Assembly: GCA_023435565.1 (NCBI GenBank)
Contig: JAEYRN010000014.1
Span: 62,001-126,000 of the forward strand
Length of the DNA stretch: 64,000 bases
Origin: Bacillota bacterium
GTDB lineage: Bacteria; Bacillota; UBA4882; UBA8346
Direction of reading: 5' to 3'
The position numbers were made by a program, and so were the translations under genes. Below the pieces are notes generated by a model that made no database searches, had not been told where the DNA came from, and worked only from the letters and a program-made list of their open reading frames with translations. Below, piece after piece: positions 1 through 8,602 of the stretch. Numbering within the stretch: the first letter of the stretch is position 1; every line of letters begins with the position of its first letter.

Positions 1-246
1 GCTGATGGAACTGACAATTTGGTTTAACTGTTCCAATTGATAAATATGTAAAATCAACGGATTGTCAGCTGGTCTTCCCTTTACTGCAAACACTTTTAAT
101 AAAGCTGTTTCATTATTATAGACCGCGCCGAGCCCGTATACAGTCTCGGTTGGAAAAGCCACCAATCCTCCGTTTTGAAGAAACCGGGCTGCGAGTAACA
201 GACCTTCCGGCTTGTTACGATCAATTTTCAAAATAGTTGTATCCAT
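1..246 (-). CDS. tsaC: L-threonylcarbamoyladenylate synthase, N-terminal part (Sua5/YwlC/TsaC)
   Basis: Translating the minus strand from the ATG at 246 gives 82 residues that run off the left edge. They begin MDTTILKIDRNKPEGL and carry the family hallmarks FPTETVYGLGA near residue 35 and KGRPADNPLILHI near residue 60, which bind ATP and carbonate in Sua5/YrdC proteins. The enzyme makes threonylcarbamoyl-AMP from threonine, bicarbonate and ATP, the first step of t6A tRNA modification in the cytoplasm. Only the N-terminal third is inside the window, so I cannot say whether this is the long (Sua5) or short (TsaC) form. Confidence 0.9.
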   Translation of the reverse strand, partial: MDTTILKIDRNKPEGLLLAARFLQNGGLVAFPTETVYGLGAVYNNETALLKVFAVKGRPADNPLILHIYQLEQLNQIVSSIS

Positions 247-442
247 CTTATCCTATATTGAATTAAATTTCTTACATACATCATGTCCCTAAAGCCGGCC
301 ATGATGGAAAATTTAAAATACGGTTCAATGAACTTAATTATTAGGCATTTAATTAAATTATCCTGCTTTACTAGTTGTGGATTTCGATCCTTATTTATTA
401 TGAACAATTGTTAATAAAAGTTTTCAATATTTAAAAAGGGGC

Positions 443-471
443 TTCATCTTACAGGAATCATTCGCTATAAT
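443..471 (+). promoter_or_regulatory. Possible promoter in the 247-589 gap
   Basis: The 343-bp gap between the divergent tsaC and glutamine synthetase genes is AT-rich. A TATAAT at 466-471 lies 17 bp after TTCATC (443-448), a weak -35 box. This would leave a leader of about 110 nt before the glutamine synthetase start. I see no clear nitrogen-regulator operator or riboswitch in the gap, and nothing else I can name. Confidence 0.3.
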
Positions 472-589
472 CAGAATATATTAAGGGGTTGTTATTGTGA
501 AATAAAAAAAGGTTTGAATTAAAGATTTGGCTTCGAATAATGGTTTTAAAATCTTTCTTTATAAAATTTAAATATAGGATGTGTATTCG

Positions 590-2515
590 ATGAACCTTGC
601 ATTAAAAAGTTTTTCCAATGAGAAATTGCTCTATCTTATCCCTCCGGAATTAAGAAACCCCAAAGGTCTGAAGCAAGTTTTAATCGAAAACCCCCAAATA
701 AAATTCGTGTCCCTGGTCGGAGTCGATCTGGGTGGTAATGATACCGACGAAAAAATTCCTGTTTCCAGCTTTCTGAAAAATGTTGAAGAGTTTTTAAGTG
801 GCGGGATACAGACTGACGGATCCAGTGTGGTTCTGCCGGAAATTGCTACTCTAAACAATGGCAAAGTTGATTTCATAGCGGATCCATCGGTTAATTGGTT
901 TGTCGATTATAACTATGAACATTTGGACCCTAAAACCGAAACTCCGATTGGGACTTTACGCATTCCGTCTTTTTTAATTCATAGCGGCTGCAAAGTTGAT
1001 TCCCGTTCAATACTTGCTCAAACACTCGACCAGGTAAAAAAGGAACTAAAAAATCTTTTTCAAGCTCATCCCCATTTTTTGTCCAGCCTCAATATCGATC
1101 CGAATGAGATTGATGACATTATTTTTACCGCAGCCACCGAGCTGGAGTTTTGGGTACGGACACCCGGAATTAAGGTTGAGACTGAGAAATTATCAACTTC
1201 CCAAATTTTGCAAGAACAATATTGGAAGCGGACAAAAGGGGCTGTACGAACCGCTTTGGAAGATTCCCTGGTTCTGCTTGAAAAATATGGTTTAAATCCG
1301 GAAATGGGACATAAAGAAGTTGGCGGTATCAAAGCCACCGTTAGCGGTGACGGACATTATAACGATATTATGGAACAGCTTGAAATCGACTGGAAGTATG
1401 CCGGAGCACTCCAAACCGGCGATAATGAATTACTGGCCCGGATTATCATTAAAGAGGTTTTCCGTCTCCATGGTTTAGAAGTAGTCTTCATGGCTAAACC
1501 CATTGAAGGTGTCGCCGGTAGCGGCGAACATACTCACTTGAGCATAGCTGTAAAGCTTAAAAACGGAAAGGTAAAAAATCTCTTCGCTCCGGCCGACCTG
1601 AAAAAAGACTTCATGAGTCCATTGGGTTGGGGCGCTTTAATGGGAATCCTGAAAAACTATGAAACCATCGGGACCTTCATTACTGCCAGCAATGATGCAT
1701 TTAACCGTTTGAAACCCGGTTTTGAGGCCCCTATCTGTATTGTAGCTTCAATCGGTCATGATCTGGATACTCCCAGCCGGAACCGTACAGTCTTGGCAGG
1801 TTTAATTCGCGACCTGGAGAACCCTCTAGCTACTAGGTTTGAAGTCCGTTCTCCCAACCCTCATACTAATACTTACCTGGCGCTCGCCGCGTTATACTTG
1901 GGGGCAATGGATGGAATCAGTTATGCTCTAAATTCGGAGAAATCATCCTCGGAGTTGGAAAAGGAGTTTTCCAAAAAGTCCGGCGAAGAAACCGGTTATT
2001 TTGAAAAAGAACGCTGTTACCGGAGTGAGGAAGACGTCTTTGAAGCCTTTGGTCCCGAAGAACGAAACCGGCTTTTCGGTAAGCCCCCAGCCTCAGTTTG
2101 GGAAGCTTTACAAAACTTTGAAAAACATCCGGAAAAGACGAAGGTCCTGACTAAACTGGATGTCTTGAATCCTCAAATAATCCAGTCTTACCGCCAAGCG
2201 ATGATCATTCTCTGGATTACCGAACTGCGGGACCGGATTATTCCGGAAAATATGGCCCTGGTCCGGAGTTTTGTCAAAAGAAACGATAACTTGAACGGTA
2301 CCGATTATGACGAGATCAAATGGCAGGATATTTCACAACTACGGGTCGAGTTACTCCAAGACCGCTTAGGAAAACTTTCGCTTTTTAGCAAAATTCGGGA
2401 AGCGATTAAAGTCCGTAATTATCAACTGGTTTCCGATTTGCAGCTGGAGATGGCGGCGAAGATGGAGCTGTTGAAAATGAAGTATTATGAGTATGTGAGG
2501 AATTTGTTGGGGTGA
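590..2515 (+). CDS. Glutamine synthetase family protein, long form
   Basis: A 641-residue glutamate-ammonia ligase-type protein (ATP + glutamate + ammonia to glutamine). The catalytic domain shows ATELEFWV (metal-binding Glu), KPIEGVAGSGEHTHLS (the KP..G.GSG.H.H ammonia/ATP site), NAFNRLKPGFEAP and RFEVRSPNPHTNTYLALA. It is much longer than type I enzymes (about 440-470) and shorter than type III (about 700); the last 150 or so residues are a helical extension beyond the catalytic core. I choose ATG 590 over the GTG at 581 because the AGGATG at about 577-582 is well spaced only for 590. Whether it makes glutamine or is a GlnA-like paralogue with another substrate cannot be decided from sequence. 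Confidence 0.85.
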   Translation: MNLALKSFSNEKLLYLIPPELRNPKGLKQVLIENPQIKFVSLVGVDLGGNDTDEKIPVSSFLKNVEEFLSGGIQTDGSSVVLPEIATLNNGKVDFIADPSVNWFVDYNYEHLDPKTETPIGTLRIPSFLIHSGCKVDSRSILAQTLDQVKKELKNLFQAHPHFLSSLNIDPNEIDDIIFTAATELEFWVRTPGIKVETEKLSTSQILQEQYWKRTKGAVRTALEDSLVLLEKYGLNPEMGHKEVGGIKATVSGDGHYNDIMEQLEIDWKYAGALQTGDNELLARIIIKEVFRLHGLEVVFMAKPIEGVAGSGEHTHLSIAVKLKNGKVKNLFAPADLKKDFMSPLGWGALMGILKNYETIGTFITASNDAFNRLKPGFEAPICIVASIGHDLDTPSRNRTVLAGLIRDLENPLATRFEVRSPNPHTNTYLALAALYLGAMDGISYALNSEKSSSELEKEFSKKSGEETGYFEKERCYRSEEDVFEAFGPEERNRLFGKPPASVWEALQNFEKHPEKTKVLTKLDVLNPQIIQSYRQAMIILWITELRDRIIPENMALVRSFVKRNDNLNGTDYDEIKWQDISQLRVELLQDRLGKLSLFSKIREAIKVRNYQLVSDLQLEMAAKMELLKMKYYEYVRNLLG

Positions 2516-2573
2516 ATCTAAGTTATATATTGTAAATTCTATGCCTCATTCATTCCTTAAATGTTTTACCGGT

Positions 2574-2802
2574 AAGGAGCTGTTGCAAAATCAAACAACA
2601 AACGAATGCCATCATCTTCACTCAGCCCTAAACGGCTGGGCTAGGTATAAAAAAACATTCCAAACCCTCTTCAGGGGTCGGTAAAAACTTCGAACCATAA
2701 CCCAGCCCGGCTTGGCCGGAGTTGAGAAGTTTTTAAAGCCTAGCCCAGGGATTTGAGCCCTGGGTGAACCGAACGATAATTATTTTTTTTGCAATAGCCC
2801 TT
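2574..2802. repeat. MITE-like 229-bp palindromic element
   Basis: Imperfect terminal inverted repeats AAGGAGCTGTTGCAAAA (2574-2590) and TTTTGCAATAGCCCTT (2787-2802) enclose two further nested inverted pairs: about 2620-2644 with about 2739-2769 (CTGGGCTAGG against CCTAGCCCAGG), and AAAAACTTC (2683-2691) with GAAGTTTTT (about 2727-2735). There is no coding capacity, so it is a foldback element that would need a transposase supplied elsewhere. The ends resemble those of some IS families carrying GGGCTNTTGCAAAA termini; that link is from memory. It occupies the 2516-2926 gap, which otherwise holds nothing I recognise. Confidence 0.6.
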
Positions 2803-2926
2803 GCATTATGATTAATGATAAAACAGATTAAACATTGCGCCAATTGATGATAGAGCTAACTAAAGGGAAGTAATTTTAAATCAACTCACTACTGACTTTA
2901 ATTTTCTTTCATTTAATTAATAGTAC

Positions 2927-3832
2927 TCACACCGGCTTCACCGCTACCGTATACTTCTCCACCATCCTAACCGGATAATATGATCGTTTAGCTTTCCTAA
3001 GCCCCTCAATTCCCATATCTTCTTCCCTATTAATATATTCCATCTCAGACCATACCCTGGCTGTAAATTCATGATTAATCGCGGTATAAGCCCCATCAAA
3101 TTCTGTATTGGCCTTCTCAATATGAATAACCGCTGTATTTTGGTTCAACCTCTCTCCCACCGCAATCCCTTGAATCGATCCGTCAATCTTGATTACTCCT
3201 CCTGTAACACCTAATAACTCAAGATTTTCCAATACCTTGGCCATTGCCTCGTTTTCGCTGCATGGTTCCGGCTCTCTCACATCAAACCAGGCAGTCGCTA
3301 AGTTAAGACATTCTTGGGCTAACTCCGGAGTCATTCTTTGATATTCCCAATTGTATTGCCGTAAAAATTTATTAAGATGATTGCGTTTACTATGATACTT
3401 CCGTCCGGCCAAATTAATCAAATCATTGGAGGTGTAGAGATAATCCAATGTATTCTTCTCCAACTTGGCAGATAACCCAGGATCAATTTGTTGGATTTCT
3501 GATACTAACAAATGGGGAACCCTTCGTAACTGAAACTCAAAATTCTCAGCTGCAGCAGTCTCTTTCATCAAAAGATAAACTTCTTTTAAAGCGGACGAAT
3601 CTTTCCAGTCCCCGACCGGCGGCAAAAAGAACGGTTTCCATTTTGGATGGGGCGGTTTAGCAAATAATATCCAATAATTCAATTTTTCCAAATACGATAC
3701 TATTAGTCCATAATTACATTGCCACATGAAAAGATTCGTAAAAGTCAGGTCCGAAGTTTCCGGTTGTAAAAAATTTAAAATACGGTCAAAACTAGGCTTA
3801 TCCTCAAGTCTAATTTTTCTAAAAGAAAGCAT
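2927..3832 (-). CDS. DUF2156 / phosphatidylglycerol lysyltransferase C-domain-like protein
   Basis: A 301-residue cytosolic protein of the DUF2156 (LPG_synthase_C-like) family, two GNAT-type acyltransferase folds in tandem. Family-like segments are LDYLYTSNDLINLAGRKYHS and KRNHLNKF near residues 130-155, and GIAVGERL, AVIHIEKA and YINREEDMGIEGLRKAK in the C-terminal half. Unlike true MprF it has no membrane domain. Members are usually annotated as phosphatidylglycerol lysyltransferase-like, but the real substrate of soluble members is unknown. It stands alone, convergent with glutamine synthetase and divergent from the DsrE gene. Start ATG 3832 has only a weak GGTGA site. Confidence 0.75.
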   Translation of the reverse strand: MLSFRKIRLEDKPSFDRILNFLQPETSDLTFTNLFMWQCNYGLIVSYLEKLNYWILFAKPPHPKWKPFFLPPVGDWKDSSALKEVYLLMKETAAAENFEFQLRRVPHLLVSEIQQIDPGLSAKLEKNTLDYLYTSNDLINLAGRKYHSKRNHLNKFLRQYNWEYQRMTPELAQECLNLATAWFDVREPEPCSENEAMAKVLENLELLGVTGGVIKIDGSIQGIAVGERLNQNTAVIHIEKANTEFDGAYTAINHEFTARVWSEMEYINREEDMGIEGLRKAKRSYYPVRMVEKYTVAVKPV

Positions 3833-3939
3833 CCATTCACCATTCTTTGCTGTAATTTTTTAGCTAACAACTACCAGACTAAGACCAAATCCAAACGAAA
3901 TACTATCTTTAGGGTTCTCTTAAATTTCGGAGGTTAATC

Positions 3940-4425
3940 ATGCCCCAGCCAAAACCGGATCAAATGAGCTTGATTCTCTTTAGCGGCGACTTTGATAAAG
4001 CAATGGCCGCTCTAACTTTAGCAAACGGCGCAGCCGGCAACGGCATGCAGGTTAACGTCTTCTTTACCTTTTGGGGCATTAGCCTGCTCCGTCAAAAAAA
4101 CCTTGAAAGTCAGGGTTTTCTAGAGAAACTATTTAAAACAATGATGCCTGTCGGACCTGAAAAAATCGGCCTTTCAAAATATAATTTCTGCGGCGCCGGC
4201 CCTTGGCTGTTAAAAAAACTAATCCGTAACAAAGACGGGCAGACAGCTCAAGACTTATTAAAAATGGCTATGGAACGAAAGGTTCGTTTTGTCGCTTGTG
4301 AAGCCTCCCTTAAACTATTAGGAATTAAAAAAGAAGAGTTAATTGCATATGAACACCTTGAAGTGGCCGGAGCCGATTCTTTTCTTCAAAGCGCACTGGA
4401 ATCCAAAATAGCAATGTTTATATAA
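3940..4425 (+). CDS. DsrE/DsrF/DrsH-like family protein
   Basis: A 161-residue protein of the DsrE2-type subgroup (often annotated peroxiredoxin-like). Seen: the N-terminal beta-alpha unit LILFSGDFDKAMAALTLANG, the conserved GNGMQVNVFFTFWGI, and a late Cys in VACEASLKLLGIKKEEL, where family members carry the reactive Cys before the helix. A second Cys is in NFCGAG. DsrE-fold proteins carry persulfide sulfur or act as redox partners; the role here is not known. A GGAGG ribosome site at about 3929-3933 supports ATG 3940. The gene ends 7 bp before the convergent flavodiiron gene. Confidence 0.8.
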   Translation: MPQPKPDQMSLILFSGDFDKAMAALTLANGAAGNGMQVNVFFTFWGISLLRQKNLESQGFLEKLFKTMMPVGPEKIGLSKYNFCGAGPWLLKKLIRNKDGQTAQDLLKMAMERKVRFVACEASLKLLGIKKEELIAYEHLEVAGADSFLQSALESKIAMFI

Positions 4426-4431
4426 AAAGCT

Positions 4432-5616
4432 TCACTTATTCAAGACTGCTTTTCCAAATGCCTTTCCAAACTCCTCGGCGTTGATTAAATCCTCACTGGT
4501 AGGTATTAATACCGGTTTAACAGTGGAGTTGATTACTTTGAACTTCATTGCCGCCAGTCTGCTTTCCAGATTTGGAATAGCTTCACCGCTCCAACCATAT
4601 GATCCAAAAGCTGCGCCTAGTTTACCTTTCAAGTTAATAGTAGCTAAACTGCTTAACAAATCGTGAACAGGTTTAACAGCATCGCCGTTGATGGTAGGAG
4701 AACCTACCATCAAACCTTTTGAACCTTCGATTTTATCAATTAAATCAGCCGGATTAGTTTCCAGCAAATTATAAAGTTCGGCTTCTACCCCGGATTGCTT
4801 AACTCCTAAGGCTATTTTCTCAGCTATTTTAGCCGTATTGCCATAAGCAGAAATATAAGCGATGATTGCCCTGTTTTGTTCCGGATTGGCGGTGCTCCAA
4901 TCACGGTAGCATTTGATATATTCTTGAATATCCCGTCGGATAACCGGCCCATGTCCGGGAGCCACCATTTTTAGCGGCAGTTTTTCCAGTTTCGCAATGG
5001 CCTGGAGGACATAATGTTTAAAAGGCCGCATGATATGGTCGTAATAATATTTAAAATCATTATAATAATCGGAACTAAGATCTCCGAAAAGCATTGGATC
5101 CGCATAATGAGCCCCAAGAAAATCACAATCGAATAAGATTTGATCTTCTACCAAATAGGTAAACATACTATCCGGCCAGTGTAAGAAAGGCGCTGAAACA
5201 AATTGAAGAGTCTTTCCCCCCAGATCAATTTGATCGCCATCGCTAACCTTAATTAGATCGGGATCACAATTCAAAATATGCTTGATAAAATGCTCTCCTG
5301 TTTTTGAGACAATAATTTTAGCCTCCGGCGCAATCTTTAAAAGATCTCCAATACTGCCGGAATGGTCGGGCTCCATATGATTAAGAACGATATACTTAAT
5401 TTGGGTTGGATCCACTAATGACTTGATATTAGCAAGAAATTCATTTGAAAAACCGTTCTTTACAGTCTCGATTACTGCAATTGCGTCAGATCCTTTAACT
5501 AGATAGGAATTATAGCTGGTGCCATGTTCGGCTCGCATAATAATGTCGAAAATCCGTAAATCAGGATCAACCGCGCCTACCCACCAGACATTCGGAGCTA
5601 AATCATGGGTTTTCAA
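4432..5616 (-). CDS. fprA: Flavodiiron protein (FprA-type O2/NO reductase)
   Basis: A 394-residue flavodiiron protein. Residues 1-250 are a metallo-beta-lactamase domain with the diiron ligands in HMEPDHSG (His80, Glu82, Asp84, His85), FLHWPDS, LFDCDFLGAH and APGHGPV. Residues 255-394 are a flavodoxin domain beginning IIAYISAYGNTAKIAEKIA. It reduces O2 to water and/or NO to N2O in the cytoplasm using electrons from rubredoxin, which is encoded directly upstream, so the pair forms an oxygen/NO defence operon of an anaerobe. TTG 5616 is chosen as start because GGAGG lies 8 nt before it. Confidence 0.95.
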   Translation of the reverse strand: MKTHDLAPNVWWVGAVDPDLRIFDIIMRAEHGTSYNSYLVKGSDAIAVIETVKNGFSNEFLANIKSLVDPTQIKYIVLNHMEPDHSGSIGDLLKIAPEAKIIVSKTGEHFIKHILNCDPDLIKVSDGDQIDLGGKTLQFVSAPFLHWPDSMFTYLVEDQILFDCDFLGAHYADPMLFGDLSSDYYNDFKYYYDHIMRPFKHYVLQAIAKLEKLPLKMVAPGHGPVIRRDIQEYIKCYRDWSTANPEQNRAIIAYISAYGNTAKIAEKIALGVKQSGVEAELYNLLETNPADLIDKIEGSKGLMVGSPTINGDAVKPVHDLLSSLATINLKGKLGAAFGSYGWSGEAIPNLESRLAAMKFKVINSTVKPVLIPTSEDLINAEEFGKAFGKAVLNK

Positions 5617-5631
5617 AGGGATTACCTCCGT

Positions 5632-5790
5632 TTATAATGGTTGGAACATATCCTTACCGACGCCGCATTCGGGACAAACCCAGTCCTCAGGAAGATCTTC
5701 AAAGGCGGTCCCTGCGGTAATTCCATTTTCGGGATCACCAATCGCCGGATCGTAAACATATCCGCAAATAGTACACTCCCACTTCTTCAA
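5632..5790 (-). CDS. rub: Rubredoxin
   Basis: A 52-residue rubredoxin starting (M)KKWECTICGYVYDPAIGD and ending VCPECGVGKDMFQPL. The two CxxCG-type knuckles (CTICG and CPECG) bind a single iron. The start is TTG 5790 with GGGGAG 8 nt upstream. The stop lies 15 bp before the flavodiiron start, so the two are one transcript and rubredoxin is the likely electron donor to the flavodiiron enzyme. Confidence 0.95.
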   Translation of the reverse strand: MKKWECTICGYVYDPAIGDPENGITAGTAFEDLPEDWVCPECGVGKDMFQPL

Positions 5791-5858
5791 TAATATCACT
5801 CCCCTTTTATATAGTTTAACCTTGAAAAGATAATTGAGTAATTAATTAACATAGTTAA

Positions 5859-5887
5859 ATATTAAGATAGATTTTTATTTTTGTCAA
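5859..5887 (-). promoter_or_regulatory. Sigma-A-type promoter of rubredoxin-flavodiiron operon
   Basis: On the minus strand TTGACA (5887-5882) is followed by a 17-bp spacer and TAATAT (5864-5859). This consensus-like promoter would start transcription near 5852, about 60 nt before the rubredoxin TTG. It is back to back with the sigma-28-type promoter of flagellin. Confidence 0.7.
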
Positions 5888-5917
5888 GTAATTTTTGGTT
5901 TAATATAGCTTAAGTAC

Positions 5918-5944
5918 TAAAGATTTTTTCATTTTTGACGAAAT
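5918..5944 (+). promoter_or_regulatory. Sigma-28 (FliA/SigD)-type flagellin promoter
   Basis: TAAA (5918-5921), exactly 15 bp, then GACGAAAT (5937-5944), close to the sigma-28 consensus TAAA-N15-GCCGATAA. It precedes the flagellin gene by about 75 bp, as expected for a late flagellar gene. Confidence 0.65.
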
Positions 5945-5974
5945 CATATTATAGGAGTAAGTAATAAAACGAAT

Positions 5975-6010
5975 CGGGTATGGACACCCGAAAATGCAAT
6001 TCACGGAGGA
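5975..6010 (+). promoter_or_regulatory. Flagellin leader with hairpin-displayed GGA (CsrA-like site)
   Basis: CGGGT (5975-5979) pairs with ACCCG (5986-5990), leaving the loop ATGGAC, which shows a GGA. A second ANGGA-type motif is the ribosome-binding site ACGGAGGA (6003-6010). A GGA in a hairpin loop plus a second site over the Shine-Dalgarno is the arrangement by which CsrA represses hag translation in Bacillus subtilis. Regulation here is inferred; csrA and fliW are not in the window. Confidence 0.45.
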
Positions 6011-6017
6011 ACCTGCA

Positions 6018-7643
6018 ATGCGGATCAATCATAACCTATCCGCGTTCAACGCTTGGCGGAATCTTACTGCTTCCAATAATATAATCTCAAAAAAAGCGGA
6101 AAAATTAATGTCCGGGCTCCGTATAAACCGAGCCGCTGATGATGCCGCCGGTTTAGCCATCTCGGAAACGATGCGTTCCCAAATCCGCGGTTTGAGCCAA
6201 GCTTCCCGCAACGCCCAAGACGCCATCTCCCTCATTCAAACCGCTGAAGGCGGACTTGTAGAAGTCCATTCGATGCTCCAACAAATGCGTGAGCGCTGTG
6301 TTGCCGCTGCTAACGGTACCTATGTTTTTAGCGATGGAATGGCTATTCAGAGAGAAATTGATCAAATTAAGGATGAAATTGATCGGATCGCAACTACTAC
6401 CCAATTTAACCATAAAAACCTTTTGGACGGTACTACCGGAGCAATTGTATCCACAGACCGTAACAGTACCGAAGTGTTTATCGGTAGCGGCGTCTCAATG
6501 GTAGATCCCAGAAAAGGCGTAACTAGCAGAAGTAGTGAATACCACTTAGAGATTACTGCCCTCCCCGGTCAAGCTCAAATTCAATTAAGTAATATTTTAA
6601 TGACAAGATCAGATGGAACGATTCCCAGTCAAATTGCGACCCTTGATACCAAACTAAAAGACATTGATCAATTCTGGGACAATAGTGGTTTATGTCTCCT
6701 CAATAACCCTCAACCGATTACATTGCTTCAGGGCGATGGAAAACAAGCAATAGTTTATTTATTTGGTGAAGACACTTTACAACAAACAATTGACAAGTTT
6801 AATGACGCTATCGCAAACCAGCTAGGCCAAGGAGCATACGTTGATCCCGGTGATCTTAATCAATTCGTATCATTTGTAGAGACGGCCGATTTAGTGGGAA
6901 CAGAAACAGTCGCCGGTACCCTTGTATTTAGAACGGCAATAGCCGGTCGTACCGGCGAAATAAGGGTTGCCTCCGGAGAACAAATTATTAATGCTTTTGG
7001 ATTATCAGATATTCAAAAGTCGTCCCGAAGCCAATTTATTATTAATGCCACTGATGTCCAAGGCAATATCATAGTTAATAATGAAGTTATTACTGATAAT
7101 GTTTTATCGGGAGTGCTCCACCCCAATATTGATGTTAAATTTGATGTCAATGCCAATGTCACAGTTACTTTTGACAACGTCAATAAACAATTCGTATTAA
7201 CTGGTGACTCTACAAATCCATACGAAACCAAGATTCGTTATAGCGATAACTCGTTGAACTTTCAAATAGGTCCCAATGAGATGCATTTAATGTATGCTGC
7301 AGTAGGAAATATGGATAGCGAAGCGCTGGGAGTTAATCGGGTAATTGCTACCGATAAGGTATCTGCCGGCCAGTCTATTACAATTATTGATATTGCCATT
7401 AGTAAAGTTTCTACCCAACGCGCCAGTCTCGGAGCAGTTCAGAACCGATTGGAACATACCATCAACAATCTAGGAGTTGCCGGCGAAAACTTAACCGCTT
7501 CCGAATCCCGGATTAGGGACACGGACATGGCCGGAGAAATGATGGAATATGTTAAATATCAAACTTTAATGCAATCAAGCCAGGTAATGCTCGCTCAAGC
7601 CAATCAGAGTCCGGAGTCGGTATTAAGTTTAATAAGTGGTTGA
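6018..7643 (+). CDS. hag: Flagellin
   Basis: A 541-residue flagellin, the filament subunit exported by the flagellar type III apparatus. The N-terminal D0/D1 part starts MRINHNLSAFNAWRNL and continues with GLRINRAADDAAGLAIS and SQASRNAQDAISLIQTAEG; the C-terminal D1/D0 part ends QSSQVMLAQANQSPESVLSL. The middle 250 or so residues are a variable, beta-rich surface region with no family I recognise. I use ATG 6018 rather than 5994 because GGAGGA lies just before it and the MRINHN start is canonical. A strong terminator follows. No other flagellar genes are near. Confidence 0.95.
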   Translation: MRINHNLSAFNAWRNLTASNNIISKKAEKLMSGLRINRAADDAAGLAISETMRSQIRGLSQASRNAQDAISLIQTAEGGLVEVHSMLQQMRERCVAAANGTYVFSDGMAIQREIDQIKDEIDRIATTTQFNHKNLLDGTTGAIVSTDRNSTEVFIGSGVSMVDPRKGVTSRSSEYHLEITALPGQAQIQLSNILMTRSDGTIPSQIATLDTKLKDIDQFWDNSGLCLLNNPQPITLLQGDGKQAIVYLFGEDTLQQTIDKFNDAIANQLGQGAYVDPGDLNQFVSFVETADLVGTETVAGTLVFRTAIAGRTGEIRVASGEQIINAFGLSDIQKSSRSQFIINATDVQGNIIVNNEVITDNVLSGVLHPNIDVKFDVNANVTVTFDNVNKQFVLTGDSTNPYETKIRYSDNSLNFQIGPNEMHLMYAAVGNMDSEALGVNRVIATDKVSAGQSITIIDIAISKVSTQRASLGAVQNRLEHTINNLGVAGENLTASESRIRDTDMAGEMMEYVKYQTLMQSSQVMLAQANQSPESVLSLISG

Positions 7644-7662
7644 TACGTTAGTTTTTAATCAA

Positions 7663-7699
7663 AAAAGAACCTGGTTTAATTAAGCCGGGTTCTTTTCTT
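7663..7699. terminator. Bidirectional terminator after flagellin
   Basis: AAAAGAACCTGG and GCCGGGTTCTTTT form a stem of about 11 bp around a short AT loop, with A-rich and T-rich flanks. It sits between the convergent flagellin and SleB genes and can serve both. Confidence 0.85.
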
Positions 7700-7717
7700 A
7701 ATCTTATTTCAACTTTC

Positions 7718-8602
7718 TTATTCCGCTAAAAATACATGGCTCCCGATTCGGGCAGTGACCCTTAGATTAGCCGAATTGAAAAATCTAAGACCTTCTTCCG
7801 AGGAAGTGTCGGGATTATAAAAATACAACGCGCCTTTACTGGTGTCTAATCCATTAATCGCTTCTACTACTGCTTTACGGCATGACTCGCCTGGTTGAAT
7901 ATAAGACAATTTGGGAACGCTGCTAAATTGGTTTTCTTGATAGATTACTCCCCTGACCGAATCCGGAAACTTATAACTTCGCATTCGATTTAAAACAACC
8001 GCCGCAACGGCTACTTGTCCTTCATAAGGTTCCCCTCCGGCCTCAGCCGCGACCAATCTAACCAACAGGTCAAAATCAGCCTCGCTAATACTATCGGGAA
8101 CCCTTACCCGGGATCCGCTTTGACCGGGGATTCTAAAATTAAGCGATATGCTGATAATCGGATCCAATGCTTCGGAATCCGAATCATTGACGATTGTGCT
8201 TCCTACCGCCCGCCCTTCGATTATTATCGAAGTTCCTCCGCGTTCTTTACTGAGATTAATTTCAACTCCGGTGATCAGTTCGATCTTTTCTTCGAAGTCA
8301 AATTCAGGAGCAGTTTCATTTAATAAATCTCGAAAACCAATTCCCACATAGGAACCTACCCGTGAACCACTACTTTGTCGATAAGTCAAACCGGCCGATA
8401 AATCTTTATCTTCCCATTGATAAATACCTCGGGCCGTCCATCGCTCCGATAAATAATAGTTTAATCGTAAAGCGGCAGCCGATAAATTGTCGTCCTGATA
8501 TTGCCATTCCAGCCCAGCGTTAACTGTAGCTAAAACCGATGGTTGTATAATAAATAATAGAATTACCGTAACTAACAAAATTATAGCAAATTGTTTATAC
8601 AA
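7718..8602 (-). CDS. SleB-type cell wall hydrolase with beta-barrel-like N-terminal region
   Basis: About 294 residues with a signal peptide (YKQFAIILLVTVILLF, cleavage after about VLA). Residues 30-165 alternate polar and apolar residues in short hairpins (for example LNYYLSERWTARGIYQWE), like an outer-membrane or amyloid-like beta-barrel. The C-terminal 125 residues are a SleB/CwlJ hydrolase domain (LVRLVAAEAGGEPYEGQVAV, then AAVVLNRM, ENQFSSV and KGALYFYNP), a lytic transglycosylase-like fold that cuts peptidoglycan; AAEAGGEP holds the catalytic Glu. The TTG at 8602 follows GGAGGT and fits a signal peptide; the reading frame opens slightly upstream at 8617. The combination of barrel-like region and hydrolase suggests an envelope with an outer membrane. 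Confidence 0.8.
   Translation of the reverse strand: MYKQFAIILLVTVILLFIIQPSVLATVNAGLEWQYQDDNLSAAALRLNYYLSERWTARGIYQWEDKDLSAGLTYRQSSGSRVGSYVGIGFRDLLNETAPEFDFEEKIELITGVEINLSKERGGTSIIIEGRAVGSTIVNDSDSEALDPIISISLNFRIPGQSGSRVRVPDSISEADFDLLVRLVAAEAGGEPYEGQVAVAAVVLNRMRSYKFPDSVRGVIYQENQFSSVPKLSYIQPGESCRKAVVEAINGLDTSKGALYFYNPDTSSEEGLRFFNSANLRVTARIGSHVFLAE

Noticed and set aside
2620..2769. Two separate terminators after glutamine synthetase
   Set aside because: The stems lie inside one larger symmetric structure and lack U-runs, so an insertion element is the better reading.
5519..5755. A + strand gene of 78 codons over the rubredoxin/flavodiiron junction
   Set aside because: It is antisense to two well-supported genes, and its translation has no domain pattern. 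Same applies to most other long antisense frames, for example those opposite hom, oppD and guaA.
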